Program-made: the position numbers and the translations under genes
Source: Pseudomonas alkylphenolica
Lineage (GTDB): Bacteria > Pseudomonadota > Gammaproteobacteria > Pseudomonadales > Pseudomonadaceae
Assembly (NCBI RefSeq): GCF_000746525.1
Contig: NZ_CP009048.1
Location: 3,465,501 to 3,529,500, forward strand
Direction: 5' to 3'
Length of the DNA: 64,000 nucleotides
Shown: positions 47,026-55,249 of the stretch, piece by piece
Layout: the number at the start of each line of letters is the position of its first letter
Numbering within the stretch: the first letter of the stretch is position 1
Notes under the pieces: model-generated
Databases searched by the model: none
What the model was told of the DNA's origin: nothing
What the model saw: the letters and a program-made list of their open reading frames with translations, nothing else

Positions 47026-48420
47026 ATGAAAAGCCTATTCGCCCTTGGCCTGGCCGTTACCGGCGCGCTGTTCAGCGTGCACGGCGCGGCCGCCGACAGC
47101 AACCCGGCCACCTGCAAAGGCCTGGAGTGCCTGATGTGCCCCGGCTTGAGCAATCCCCAGCACTATGCCGAAGGGCGCATGAAGCTGATGCGCGAAATCG
47201 TGCCGGGCAAGGATCGCTGGCTGTTTCGCTCGGCGGTCGACCTGACCAACGACTTCGGCATCCCGGCGCCGATGCGCCCGGAGTTCGCACGCCTGATGGA
47301 CACCTTCCATCGTCAGGGTATCCAGGTGGCCATGGCCATCCAGCCAACCCGCGGCCTGATGCACCGCGACAAGCTGTACGCCGACAAACTGCATGGTTTC
47401 GACTTCGCCCGCGCCAGCGGCAACCTGAGCAGTTATCTGCAACAACTGCGCAACGGCGGTGCCATCGTCGCACCGATGATGCAGGTGGTGCAGAACCCGC
47501 CCGAGGGCGAGTTCTTCTTCCGCCGCGATCACCACTGGACGCCGGCGGGCGCTGAAGCCACCGCCCGCCTGGTGGCCGAGGAAGTACGCCGTCAGCCGTT
47601 CTATGCCTCATTGGACAAGAAGCAGTACCGCACCGAGCCTGGGGTGATGGTGCCCAAAGACGGCACCCTGAACCTGGCGCTGAGCTATATCTGCGGCAAC
47701 AACTACGGTTTCCAGTACGTGCGTGGCTACCAGACCATCCCCGCGGACCAGGGCGCCGATGCCTTGTTCGACGACGCGCCGGATCCGCAGGTGATCCTGG
47801 TCGGCGACAGTAACGCCGCCGCCCGGGAAGACGAGAGCAAGCAGTTCAACTTCGACGGCTACCTCAAGCAGTTCCTCGACGTCGACATTCTCAACTACGC
47901 CCTGCCCGGCGTCGGCCAGGACGGCTCGTTACTCGAATACCTGCTGTCGGAGAACTACAAGCCCAAGGCGCCGCCCAAGCTGATCATCTGGGAGTTGCCG
48001 GCCAACTACCAGCTGGAATCCGAGCTGATGTACCGCCAGCTGATTCCAGCGATCAAGGGCGGCTGCCCGGTGTCCACCGAGGTCATGACCAACCGCCTGC
48101 AGCGTCCGGCGCTGAAGGTCAACGAGCGTATCGAACTGCTCAGTAACGCAGGCCAAGCGCGCAAGGCGGTGAACGCTGGCTTCCTCGACATCCGCATCAG
48201 CGACAAGAACGTCAAGGATTTCTACGTGATCGTCTATTACGACAACGGCGCGCGCGACAAGGTCTGGTTCCGCCGCGAGGCGGTGGTCACCGGTGGTCAG
48301 TACTACCTGGAACTGAGCCGCGCCAAGGAGTTTGCCGGGGCCAATCTGCTCTCGGTGTTCATGGAGCCGACCAAGCCCGGCAGCGCTGCTACCCAGGTGG
48401 AAACCCGACTATGCCTGTGA
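47026..48420 (+). CDS. algX: AlgX-like polymer O-acetyltransferase
   Basis: Periplasmic SGNH acetyltransferase (464 residues) that in alginate systems transfers acetyl to the polymer. After a signal peptide (ending HGAAA) come the cysteine-rich start CKGLECLMCPGLS, the Asp168-His170 pair in FFRRDHHWTPAGAEAT, and Ser262 in VILVGDSNAAARED, where canonical AlgX has a GTS-type motif. A C-terminal carbohydrate-binding-module-like region (FYVIVYYDNGARDKVWFRRE) completes the AlgX layout. The catalytic triad is present. ATG at 47026 preferred over GTG 47014, which overlaps algF. The stop overlaps the algL-like start by 10 nt. Confidence 0.9.
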   Translation: MKSLFALGLAVTGALFSVHGAAADSNPATCKGLECLMCPGLSNPQHYAEGRMKLMREIVPGKDRWLFRSAVDLTNDFGIPAPMRPEFARLMDTFHRQGIQVAMAIQPTRGLMHRDKLYADKLHGFDFARASGNLSSYLQQLRNGGAIVAPMMQVVQNPPEGEFFFRRDHHWTPAGAEATARLVAEEVRRQPFYASLDKKQYRTEPGVMVPKDGTLNLALSYICGNNYGFQYVRGYQTIPADQGADALFDDAPDPQVILVGDSNAAAREDESKQFNFDGYLKQFLDVDILNYALPGVGQDGSLLEYLLSENYKPKAPPKLIIWELPANYQLESELMYRQLIPAIKGGCPVSTEVMTNRLQRPALKVNERIELLSNAGQARKAVNAGFLDIRISDKNVKDFYVIVYYDNGARDKVWFRREAVVTGGQYYLELSRAKEFAGANLLSVFMEPTKPGSAATQVETRLCL

Positions 48421-49526
48421 AGACCTGGAGCGCACTGGCCCTGGGTCTGTGCGCCAGCCTGCAACTGAGCCACAGCCTGGCGGCCAGCTCGATCTGGCCG
48501 CCACGTGCCACTGCGCAGTCGGCGATGATCGCCGACTACCGCACCCTGCAGTGCAGCAAGGGGCCACCCGCGCCCTATACCGGCAGCTTGCAGATGCAGA
48601 GCAAGTACGACCAGCGCGATTCCAGCAAGTCGACCCTGCGCAGCAGTCCCGATGCCAACAGCGCAAAGATCGGTAAGCAGGTCAAACAGTTTATCGGCGG
48701 CTTGATCTATGCCAGCAAGCGTTTCCAGCGGGCGAAAACGCCCCAGCAAGCGAACATGGCCCTGGCCTGCCAGGACCAGTGGCTGCAACGCTGGGCCGAA
48801 GCCCAGGCCCTGCTCAGCGCCGACGCCAGCAGCACCGGCATGGCCGCGCGCAAGTGGGCGGTGGCGGCGATGGCCTCGACCTTGCTGATGACCCAGGCCG
48901 CCAGCGACGGCAAATTGCAGCTGTCGGCGCAGCAGCGCGACTGGTTCAGGCAGTTGGGCGAACGCATCATTGCCGAGTACCAGCCGCGCCGGGCGCAAGG
49001 TTTTGCCTGGTTCAACAACCATGACTACTGGGCCGCTTGGGCGGTAGCCGCAACCGGCATGTTGATCGGGCGTGACGACTTCATCCAGTGGGCCGACGGC
49101 AACCTGCGCCTTGGCCTGCAACAGGCGGTCAAGGCCCGCGATGGCAGCTATGCCTACCTGCCGCTGGAAGTCGCCCGCGGCAAACTGGCCGCCACCTATA
49201 GCCAATACGCCCTGGTGCCGCTGGTGTTGCTGGCCGAGTCGGCGCGGGTCAATGGCTTGCCCTGGAGCGCGCAAGACCAGCAGACCCTGGAACTGCTGGG
49301 CAATTTCGCCGCACGCAGCATCCTCGATCCCGACGAACTGCCCGAGCTCAAGGGGCAATCGCAGATCACCGTAGCGCCTTACAAGCTGGCCTGGCTGATC
49401 CCCTTCCTGCAGCGCGCACCAGACCATCGCCTGGCTCGCCAGCTGTACGACAGCGAAGACGGCGACGTCGACAACTACAGCCAGATTGGCGGCCCGCTCA
49501 AGCCGCTGTACCCCAAACTGCCGTAA
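48411..49526 (+). CDS. algL: AlgL-like polysaccharide lyase (PL5)
   Basis: Periplasmic alginate-lyase-family protein (371 residues) that in alginate producers clears misdirected polymer and shapes chain length. It has a signal peptide (ending SLAAS) and an all-helical toroid. The catalytic Asn-His motif is WFNNHDYWAAWAVAATG. The Tyr region reads ARGKLAATYSQYALVPLVLL where P. aeruginosa has RQRALAYHNYAL; the final Tyr is kept but the neighbouring His/Asn and the Arg seven residues before it are changed. Lyase activity is likely but specificity may differ. It overlaps algX by 10 nt and precedes algG by 17 nt. Confidence 0.87.
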   Translation: MPVKTWSALALGLCASLQLSHSLAASSIWPPRATAQSAMIADYRTLQCSKGPPAPYTGSLQMQSKYDQRDSSKSTLRSSPDANSAKIGKQVKQFIGGLIYASKRFQRAKTPQQANMALACQDQWLQRWAEAQALLSADASSTGMAARKWAVAAMASTLLMTQAASDGKLQLSAQQRDWFRQLGERIIAEYQPRRAQGFAWFNNHDYWAAWAVAATGMLIGRDDFIQWADGNLRLGLQQAVKARDGSYAYLPLEVARGKLAATYSQYALVPLVLLAESARVNGLPWSAQDQQTLELLGNFAARSILDPDELPELKGQSQITVAPYKLAWLIPFLQRAPDHRLARQLYDSEDGDVDNYSQIGGPLKPLYPKLP

Positions 49527-49543
49527 CCCAAGGACGAATCGCC

Positions 49544-51004
49544 ATGGCCATGCGCCCTCTTTCCCTTTGCTGCCTCGCCGCCCTGCTCTGCGCAGGCACG
49601 GCCCAGGCGGCAAGCCAAAGCCTGCCACAGCAGCAGTCGCTGAGCGTGATCAGCAACAGCGAACATCAGGCACAGTTGCAACAGCTGCAACAACAGACTG
49701 CCCAGGCCGTGCAGTTGCAGGTCACGGAACGCCCGCGTCCGGCCGGGCGTGCCAGTGTCAGCCTGCAACCGATGTTTTCCTCGCAGAGCGGCAGCTGGCC
49801 GTTCGAACCGTTCGTCAATAATGGCCTGTTCCGCGCCATTGCCGGCTACCAGGCACATCACCCGCAGGCGGTACTGATTCATGGCGGCAGCATCACTCTG
49901 GGGCAACTGCACGACGCGCTGAACAACCCGCGGATCCTCAAGCCCTACAAGGACGGCTACCTGCTCAGCTATCCACTGATGATCGGCAGTGATGGCGGTC
50001 TGGTGCTGGAAGGCACCAGCCTGTACCTGTACAGCTACTCGGGCACGGCGCTGATCAACCAGGGCTGGCTGGGCCTGAACCAGTCACGCCTGGAAAGTGT
50101 CGCCGGCGACAAACCGGGCAGCACCGACCGTGCCTGGCGCCCGTTCGTGGTGGCCTGGGCCGGCAGCCATACCCAGATCATCGGCTCGACCCTTGCACGC
50201 CTGGGTTACAACGCCAACCTGTCCCGTGGCCTGAGCACCGCCCTGAGCAGCCAGCAAGCGCCGGGCACGGCCCAGGCTACGCTGATCGTGCGTAACAGCC
50301 AGTTCAACGAGCTGTCCAGCGCCGTCGAGTTGCAACACACGCAAGCGCAGATCAACGACAGTCGTTTCGAGCAGTCACAGCAGTACGCCATCGACGTACG
50401 CGACAGCCAGGTCAACCTGGTCAACAACCAACTGCGCGGCATCGACAACAACAGTGGCATCCGCCTGCGCGGACAGACGGTGGCACGGGTCGAGCGCAAC
50501 CTGATCCTCGGCGCGCACAAGGCCGCCATCGAAATCAGCGAGCAGCGCGGCGCCCTGCTGCTCAGCGCCAACCTGATCGGCGACAGCCGCGGCAACGGCC
50601 TGCAACTGCGCAACCTGGCACCCAACGCCCAGGCGCCCCTGCTGATCGAGGACAACCTGATCGGCAACAGCCAGGGCAGCGCCGTGGATGCCAGCGAAGT
50701 GAGCGGCGCAATCCTGGTCAATAACCGTATCGGCAACACCCCGGAATATGCCATCAGCCTGCGTAATGCCGCGCCATTGGCAGGTCCACTGACCCTCAGT
50801 GGCAACACCCTGGGCAAGGCAGGCAAGGCAGTGGTACGGGTCGAAGGACTGCAGCAGGTGGTGCTCGGGCGCAATCGCTTCGAAGGCAAACCGCTGTTGC
50901 AGAACCTGTTGATCGGTGACCTGCTGACCATTCAGGGGCCGCTGCTCGACGCCACCCAGCGCCAGGAGCACGTGGTGCGCGTCAACCGGAACGGTAGTCA
51001 ATAG
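49544..51004 (+). CDS. algG: AlgG-like parallel beta-helix protein lacking the DPHD catalytic motif
   Basis: Periplasmic right-handed beta-helix protein (486 residues; signal peptide ending GTAQA) related to mannuronan C5-epimerase AlgG. Similarity is best at RPFVVAWAGSHTQIIGSTLA, corresponding to RPFLLVWSGANVEI in AlgG, and continues into CASH-type repeats (INDSRFEQSQQYAIDVRDSQ, LVNNQLRGIDNNSGIRLRGQ). Where AlgG carries the catalytic DPHD (YGIDPHDRS), this protein reads AIDVRDSQ: residues 284-287 are Asp-Val-Arg-Asp, so the essential His is an Arg. Epimerase activity is therefore doubtful; a structural or binding role is more likely. It is the last gene of the cluster, ending tail-to-tail with the GNAT gene (23 nt overlap). 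Confidence 0.85.
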   Translation: MAMRPLSLCCLAALLCAGTAQAASQSLPQQQSLSVISNSEHQAQLQQLQQQTAQAVQLQVTERPRPAGRASVSLQPMFSSQSGSWPFEPFVNNGLFRAIAGYQAHHPQAVLIHGGSITLGQLHDALNNPRILKPYKDGYLLSYPLMIGSDGGLVLEGTSLYLYSYSGTALINQGWLGLNQSRLESVAGDKPGSTDRAWRPFVVAWAGSHTQIIGSTLARLGYNANLSRGLSTALSSQQAPGTAQATLIVRNSQFNELSSAVELQHTQAQINDSRFEQSQQYAIDVRDSQVNLVNNQLRGIDNNSGIRLRGQTVARVERNLILGAHKAAIEISEQRGALLLSANLIGDSRGNGLQLRNLAPNAQAPLLIEDNLIGNSQGSAVDASEVSGAILVNNRIGNTPEYAISLRNAAPLAGPLTLSGNTLGKAGKAVVRVEGLQQVVLGRNRFEGKPLLQNLLIGDLLTIQGPLLDATQRQEHVVRVNRNGSQ

Positions 51005-51419
51005 TCCGCTGCATGCGCACGAAGCATTCATCCTCGCCCATTGCTTGAAACCCCCGGCGCTGGTACAGGGCCTGCGCCGGGTTGCTTTTGAACACTGTCA
51101 GACGTATCAGCGGTAAACGCCGCTCGGCAGCCCAGCCGGCCAGGTGCTCCAATACCTGGGTACCGATGCCGCGCCCACGGGCATTCTCGAGCAGATGCAA
51201 TTCGCGGATGTACAGGGCCTGGCGGTCCTGGCTGAGGCTGCAAAAGCCCAGCACCGTATCGCTTTCGACGATCAACCATTGTTCACGCCAGTTCCAGGCC
51301 TGATCGAAGGCTTCTTCGATCCACAGCAGGTCGAACTCGTGGTAGTAACGCAGCATGGCGCGACGGGTCAGGTCGCGGGCGAAGGCACAGTGCTGGTCGG
51401 TGGCGGGGATGAGTTGCAA
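50982..51419 (-). CDS. GNAT-family N-acetyltransferase
   Basis: Acetyl-CoA-dependent acetyltransferase of 145 residues. The family acetyl-CoA loop is ENARGRGIGTQVLEHLAGWA, preceded by the beta-strand ALYIRELHLL; LYQRRGFQAMGEDE is the C-terminal motif. The substrate is unknown. The frame is open to 51500 through the REP sequence, but a TTG at 51419 with AGGGA upstream is the most sensible start (LQLIPATDQ). Convergent with the algG-like gene; not part of the polysaccharide operon. Confidence 0.85.
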   Translation of the reverse strand: MQLIPATDQHCAFARDLTRRAMLRYYHEFDLLWIEEAFDQAWNWREQWLIVESDTVLGFCSLSQDRQALYIRELHLLENARGRGIGTQVLEHLAGWAAERRLPLIRLTVFKSNPAQALYQRRGFQAMGEDECFVRMQRTIDYRSG

Positions 51420-51452
51420 GGGCAGGTCCCTGAATGAGTTGTTCAAAACAAC

Positions 51453-51524
51453 GGTGGGAGCGGGCTTGCCCCGCGATGCAATGTGACTGAGAAAATGCAA
51501 TCGCGGGGCAAGCCCGCTCCCACC
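51453..51524. repeat. Pseudomonas REP pair (BIME-like inverted repeat)
   Basis: GGTGGGAGCGGGCTTGCCCC followed by GCGAT, and its exact inverse ATCGCGGGGCAAGCCCGCTC followed by CCACC, are separated by 22 bases. This is the common pseudomonad REP palindrome in a head-to-head pair, of the type abundant in the P. putida/fluorescens lineages. It may stabilise mRNA ends or bind gyrase. Confidence 0.93.
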
Positions 51525-51543
51525 GAGAAGTCTTCAGCACCAA

Positions 51544-51942
51544 CTAGGGTTTGATTTCCCCGGCATAGCACACCGGCGAACTCATCGGCCCCTGCCGGTC
51601 CAGCTCATCTTCCAGCCACTGGGCCAGTACCAGGGCATTGTTGTGTTCGGTGTCTTTACCTGCATAAAGCAGGGTCAGATCGCCCTTCCCGGCCATCCCA
51701 AGCAGTGACCACCAATGCTCGGGCCGCGCCGCCAGCTCCTGACGATAGCGCTCGGCAAAGCCGGCAAAATCCACTTCGCCTTTATGGAAGGCCTGACGCA
51801 ATACAGTCGACGGCGCCACCTCAGGCAACCATAGCGCCTGTAGCTGCTCCTTGCGCTTGTTACGTGGCCACAAGCGGTCGACCAGCACACGCTGGCCATC
51901 TTCGGCCGCCACGGGGTCATAAACACGCTTGCAGCGAATCAT
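51544..51942 (-). CDS. DUF488-family protein
   Basis: Cytoplasmic protein of 132 residues, family of unknown function (DUF488). Characteristic segments are IRCKRVYDPVAAEDGQRVLV, DRLWPRNKRKEQLQALWLPE, VAPSTVLRQAFHKGEVDFAG and LTLLYAGKDTEHNNALVLAQ. The ATG at 51942 has GAGG upstream; the frame extends further but without family similarity. It diverges from the phosphate transporter gene. Confidence 0.88.
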   Translation of the reverse strand: MIRCKRVYDPVAAEDGQRVLVDRLWPRNKRKEQLQALWLPEVAPSTVLRQAFHKGEVDFAGFAERYRQELAARPEHWWSLLGMAGKGDLTLLYAGKDTEHNNALVLAQWLEDELDRQGPMSSPVCYAGEIKP

Positions 51943-52054
51943 CGGCACCTCGTCATTATTTTGTATCAGCCTAGACCTTTCATTGATCGGGATCAGGTCG
52001 GTTTCGCTCTTATCTTCTAAGCTTGCCGCCTGAGGTAACCAACCCGGAGTCATC

Positions 52055-53671
52055 ATGACTACCCCGACGCTGGCCAGCAGTCCATCGCTTGCCACAACCG
52101 ACCCACGACCGCAGCTGAACCACAAGCCCGGTCGCGGTACCCTGATCCTGTTCTTCGGCCTGTTGCTGGCCGGTCTGCTTTACACAGCCTGGAGCCTGGC
52201 GCACGACATCGATGCCAGCGGCACGGTGGTCACCACCTGGACGCCCTTCCTGTTGCTCGGGGTGGCGCTGGTGATCGCCCTGGGCTTCGAATTCGTCAAT
52301 GGCTTTCACGATACCGCCAACGCCGTAGCCACAGTGATCTACACCCATTCCCTACCCGCCTCGGTGGCGGTGGTCTGGTCCGGTTTCTTCAACTTCCTCG
52401 GGGTACTGCTGTCCAGCGGTGCCGTGGCTTTTGGGATCATCGCCCTGTTGCCGGTAGAACTGATTCTCAAGGTTGGCTCCTCGGCCGGCTTTGCCATGGT
52501 CTTCGCCTTGTTGCTATCGGCGATCATCTGGAACCTGGGCACCTGGTGGCTGGGCCTTCCGGCCTCCTCCTCGCACACATTGATTGGTTCGATCATTGGC
52601 GTCGGCGTGGCCAATGCACTGATGCATGGCCGCGATGGCACCAGCGGTGTGGACTGGGCCCAGGCCAGCAAGGTGGGCTATTCGCTGCTGTTGTCACCGC
52701 TGGTCGGTTTTGCCTGTGCGGCGCTGTTGTTGCTGGTGCTGCGTCATCTGGTCAAACGCCGCGATCTGTACCAGGCCCCCGTCGGCAATACGCCGCCGCC
52801 CTGGTGGATCCGCGGTTTGCTGATCCTGACCTGCACCGGGGTGTCGTTTGCCCACGGCTCCAACGATGGCCAGAAAGGCATGGGCCTGATCATGCTGATT
52901 CTGGTCGGCACCCTGCCGATGGCTTACGCCCTGAACCGCACGATGCCCGCCGAACAGTCAATGCAGTTTGCCGCAGTCGCCGAAGCTACCCAGCAGTCAC
53001 TGCAGCGCGGCTCCGCGCACCTGTTGAGCGCCGATCCGAGAAAGACCCTGACCGAATTCATCCGCCAACCGGCAGCCAGCCCTGAACTGGTTCCGGCCCT
53101 CGCCGCCCTGACCAGCGCCATCGGTAGCGAAGTCGAAGGCTATGGCTCGCTGAACCGGGTACCCGCCGAGGCCATGGCCAACGTGCGTAACGACATGTAC
53201 CTGACCAGCGAAACCATTCGCCTGATCGACAAGCACCAGTTGGTCCGCTTCGACAGCGACACCCAGGCCAACCTGCAACTGTTCAAGCGCCAGCTGGACG
53301 ACGCCACCCGCTACATACCGCTGTGGGTGAAGATTTCCGTAGCCATCGCCCTGGGCCTGGGCACCATGGTCGGCTGGCGGCGGATTGTGGTTACGGTCGG
53401 TGAGAAGATCGGCAAAACCCACCTGACGTACGCTCAAGGGGCCTCTGCGGAGCTGGTAGCCATGTGCACCATTGGCGCGGCGGACATGTACGGCCTGCCG
53501 GTATCGACGACTCATGTGCTGTCTTCGGGGGTGGCCGGGACCATGGTTGCCAATGGCTCGGGCCTGCAGATGCGGACCATCTTCAACCTGCTGATGGCCT
53601 GGGTGCTGACATTGCCAGCGGCGATTGTGCTGGCAGGCGGGTTGTACTGGCTGTTGCGGCACGTGTTCTAA
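52055..53671 (+). CDS. PiT-family inorganic phosphate transporter
   Basis: Low-affinity metal-phosphate symporter in the inner membrane (538 residues). The duplicated PHO4 signature is visible: GFEFVNGFHDTANAVATVIY in the N-terminal half and GVSFAHGSNDGQKGMGLIML in the second. About ten to eleven membrane helices surround a soluble loop (about residues 310-430, QQSLQRGSAHLLSADPRKTL). The C-terminal motif MYGLPVSTTHVLSSGVAGTM matches the family. GTAACC and a weak ribosome binding site precede the ATG. A bidirectional terminator follows directly. Confidence 0.93.
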   Translation: MTTPTLASSPSLATTDPRPQLNHKPGRGTLILFFGLLLAGLLYTAWSLAHDIDASGTVVTTWTPFLLLGVALVIALGFEFVNGFHDTANAVATVIYTHSLPASVAVVWSGFFNFLGVLLSSGAVAFGIIALLPVELILKVGSSAGFAMVFALLLSAIIWNLGTWWLGLPASSSHTLIGSIIGVGVANALMHGRDGTSGVDWAQASKVGYSLLLSPLVGFACAALLLLVLRHLVKRRDLYQAPVGNTPPPWWIRGLLILTCTGVSFAHGSNDGQKGMGLIMLILVGTLPMAYALNRTMPAEQSMQFAAVAEATQQSLQRGSAHLLSADPRKTLTEFIRQPAASPELVPALAALTSAIGSEVEGYGSLNRVPAEAMANVRNDMYLTSETIRLIDKHQLVRFDSDTQANLQLFKRQLDDATRYIPLWVKISVAIALGLGTMVGWRRIVVTVGEKIGKTHLTYAQGASAELVAMCTIGAADMYGLPVSTTHVLSSGVAGTMVANGSGLQMRTIFNLLMAWVLTLPAAIVLAGGLYWLLRHVF

Positions 53672-53673
53672 CG

Positions 53674-53708
53674 ACTACGGGCCCATCCTTCGCGGATGGG
53701 CCCGTAGT
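53674..53708. terminator. Bidirectional terminator hairpin
   Basis: ACTACGGGCCCATCC and GGATGGGCCCGTAGT form a 15-bp perfect stem with a TTCGC loop, between the convergent phosphate-transporter and OmpA-family genes. The flanking T-runs are weak (TGTCTT on the right), but the stem strength and position support termination for both strands. Confidence 0.85.
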
Positions 53709-53712
53709 GTCT

Positions 53713-54486
53713 TCAGCTGCGGTCGCTGACCGCATTGCTACCGTGAGAAATGATCACTTCCACGCGGCGATTGAGTTGGCGCGACTGAGCATCGGCATTG
53801 GAAGCCACCGGAAACTCTTTGCCATAACCGGCTACCTTGACCCGCTCCGGCGCGACGCCGGCACGACGCAGCGCGTTGGCGACTGCAGCGGCACGACGCT
53901 CTGACAGCTGCTGGTTGTATGCATCGCCACCGGTGGAATCGGTAAAGCCTTCAACCCGCACCTTGCGCTCAGGGTTGGCGCGCAAGTACTCGGTCAGCTG
54001 ATCCAGGTTACGCAGGCTGCCGGCCTTGAGTTCGGCACGACCGGTGTCAAACAGCACATCACCGAATGTGACCACCGCACCGCGTTCAGTCGGCTTGGCA
54101 TTGAGCTGTTGCAACGCCTTGAGCTGGGCGGTGCGCACATCCAGACGCGCCTGGGTACGCTGCGCCTCGATGCCCAGCAGGCCGGCTTCGGCCTTGCGCA
54201 GGTCGATGGTCTGTTCGGCAATGGCAATTTTCTGTTTGGCCAGATAAGCCAACTGCTCGACCTGCGGTGCCTTGCGATCCTTGAGCGAGGCAAGGTCCGC
54301 CTGGCCCAAAGCGGCAAATGCCGCTTTGGTTTCCACCCCGGCCAGACGACTGGATTCAGGTTTGCTCTGCAGTGCACTGAATTGCTCGCGCGCTTCCAGC
54401 AAGCCGGCATTTTCCGGCGTGGTGCCACAGCCGCTGAGGAGCAGGCCCGCGGCAGAGACAGCGATAAACAGGTATTTGAATTGCAT
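53713..54486 (-). CDS. OmpA-family peptidoglycan-associated lipoprotein
   Basis: Outer-membrane lipoprotein (257 residues). The signal peptide ends with a lipobox (AAGLLLSGC). A helical region rich in Ala/Gln (about residues 30-130) links to a C-terminal OmpA/MotB peptidoglycan-binding domain: GDVLFDTGRAELKAGSLRNL, VRVEGFTDSTGGDAYNQQLS and VAGYGKEFPVASNADAQSRQ, ending NRRVEVII. It sits 11 nt after a DUF4398 lipoprotein gene. This pair recurs in pseudomonads and probably acts in the envelope. The exact role is unknown. Confidence 0.92.
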   Translation of the reverse strand: MQFKYLFIAVSAAGLLLSGCGTTPENAGLLEAREQFSALQSKPESSRLAGVETKAAFAALGQADLASLKDRKAPQVEQLAYLAKQKIAIAEQTIDLRKAEAGLLGIEAQRTQARLDVRTAQLKALQQLNAKPTERGAVVTFGDVLFDTGRAELKAGSLRNLDQLTEYLRANPERKVRVEGFTDSTGGDAYNQQLSERRAAAVANALRRAGVAPERVKVAGYGKEFPVASNADAQSRQLNRRVEVIISHGSNAVSDRS

Positions 54487-54497
54487 GGAAGCGGTCC

Positions 54498-54902
54498 TTA
54501 TCGGCTAGGCGAAACAATGGCGTCAGGGGCTTGCAGCATTTCCTGCCTGAGCACTTCGATACCCTGCCGGGCTTCTTCGAGCTGCTGTTGGGTCCGAAGG
54601 GCCCGCGCCTTGCGTTCGGCCAGATCGGCATCGGCTTCGGCCTGCTCAGCCAGCAGACGCGCCTGGGCAAAGTCCTGCTCGCCCAGTGCGCGCTCCACTT
54701 TGTAAAGCTTGTCCTGGGCAGACTTCATTTCCACCGGGGCAAACTGCGTCGCGTCGGCGGTTACCGCGCGACTGACCGCATTGCGGGTCAACTCGACCTG
54801 CTCGGTAGGAACCGCCACACTGGCACAGCCGCCGAGTGTGGCGAACAGCGCCACCATCAGGCCGGAAACGGCGAGGTGTTTTGAGGTGCGTTTTACAGCC
54901 AT
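54498..54902 (-). CDS. DUF4398 lipoprotein
   Basis: Small lipoprotein (134 residues) of the DUF4398 family. The lipobox is TLGGC after MAVKRTSKHLAVSGLMVALF. The helical mature part (APVEMKSAQDKLYKVERALG, QDFAQARLLAEQAEADADLA) is a predicted coiled coil. It precedes the OmpA-family gene in the same operon. Function unknown; likely a partner at the outer membrane. Confidence 0.9.
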   Translation of the reverse strand: MAVKRTSKHLAVSGLMVALFATLGGCASVAVPTEQVELTRNAVSRAVTADATQFAPVEMKSAQDKLYKVERALGEQDFAQARLLAEQAEADADLAERKARALRTQQQLEEARQGIEVLRQEMLQAPDAIVSPSR

Positions 54903-55249
54903 AGAGAGACTCCATCACAGCGTTTAACCAGCTTTCGCACCTTTCAGGCACGCAGATGCCTCAGTTGCCCTGCAGCGCAGAGCAATAGTCAGGAGGGAAC
55001 ATTTGCGTACCGAGAGTGATCGTCGGCGCTACTGGCGCGCGACACACTGAAAAAGATGGGATGAGCTGAACATCGGCGACAGCCGTTTAGTTAAGACACC
55101 GCAAGAGTATGCTTACAGATAAGGCTTACAAATCGGAAACACCCTTGCCTCAAGTAGGAATCTTCTACAGCTCATGTTGGCACTGAGGGAAATCCGTAGC
55201 ACCTGATCATCACTCCGCGGATCAGGAGCGGTTGCGTCATAGCGCCAAA
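54903..55249. other. Intergenic region without a recognised gene
   Basis: About 350 bp between the DUF4398 gene start and the end of an unknown gene on the same strand. It should contain the promoter of the lipoprotein operon near 54910-54960. No repeat or RNA gene was recognised, and GC content is lower than in the flanking genes. Confidence 0.5.
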
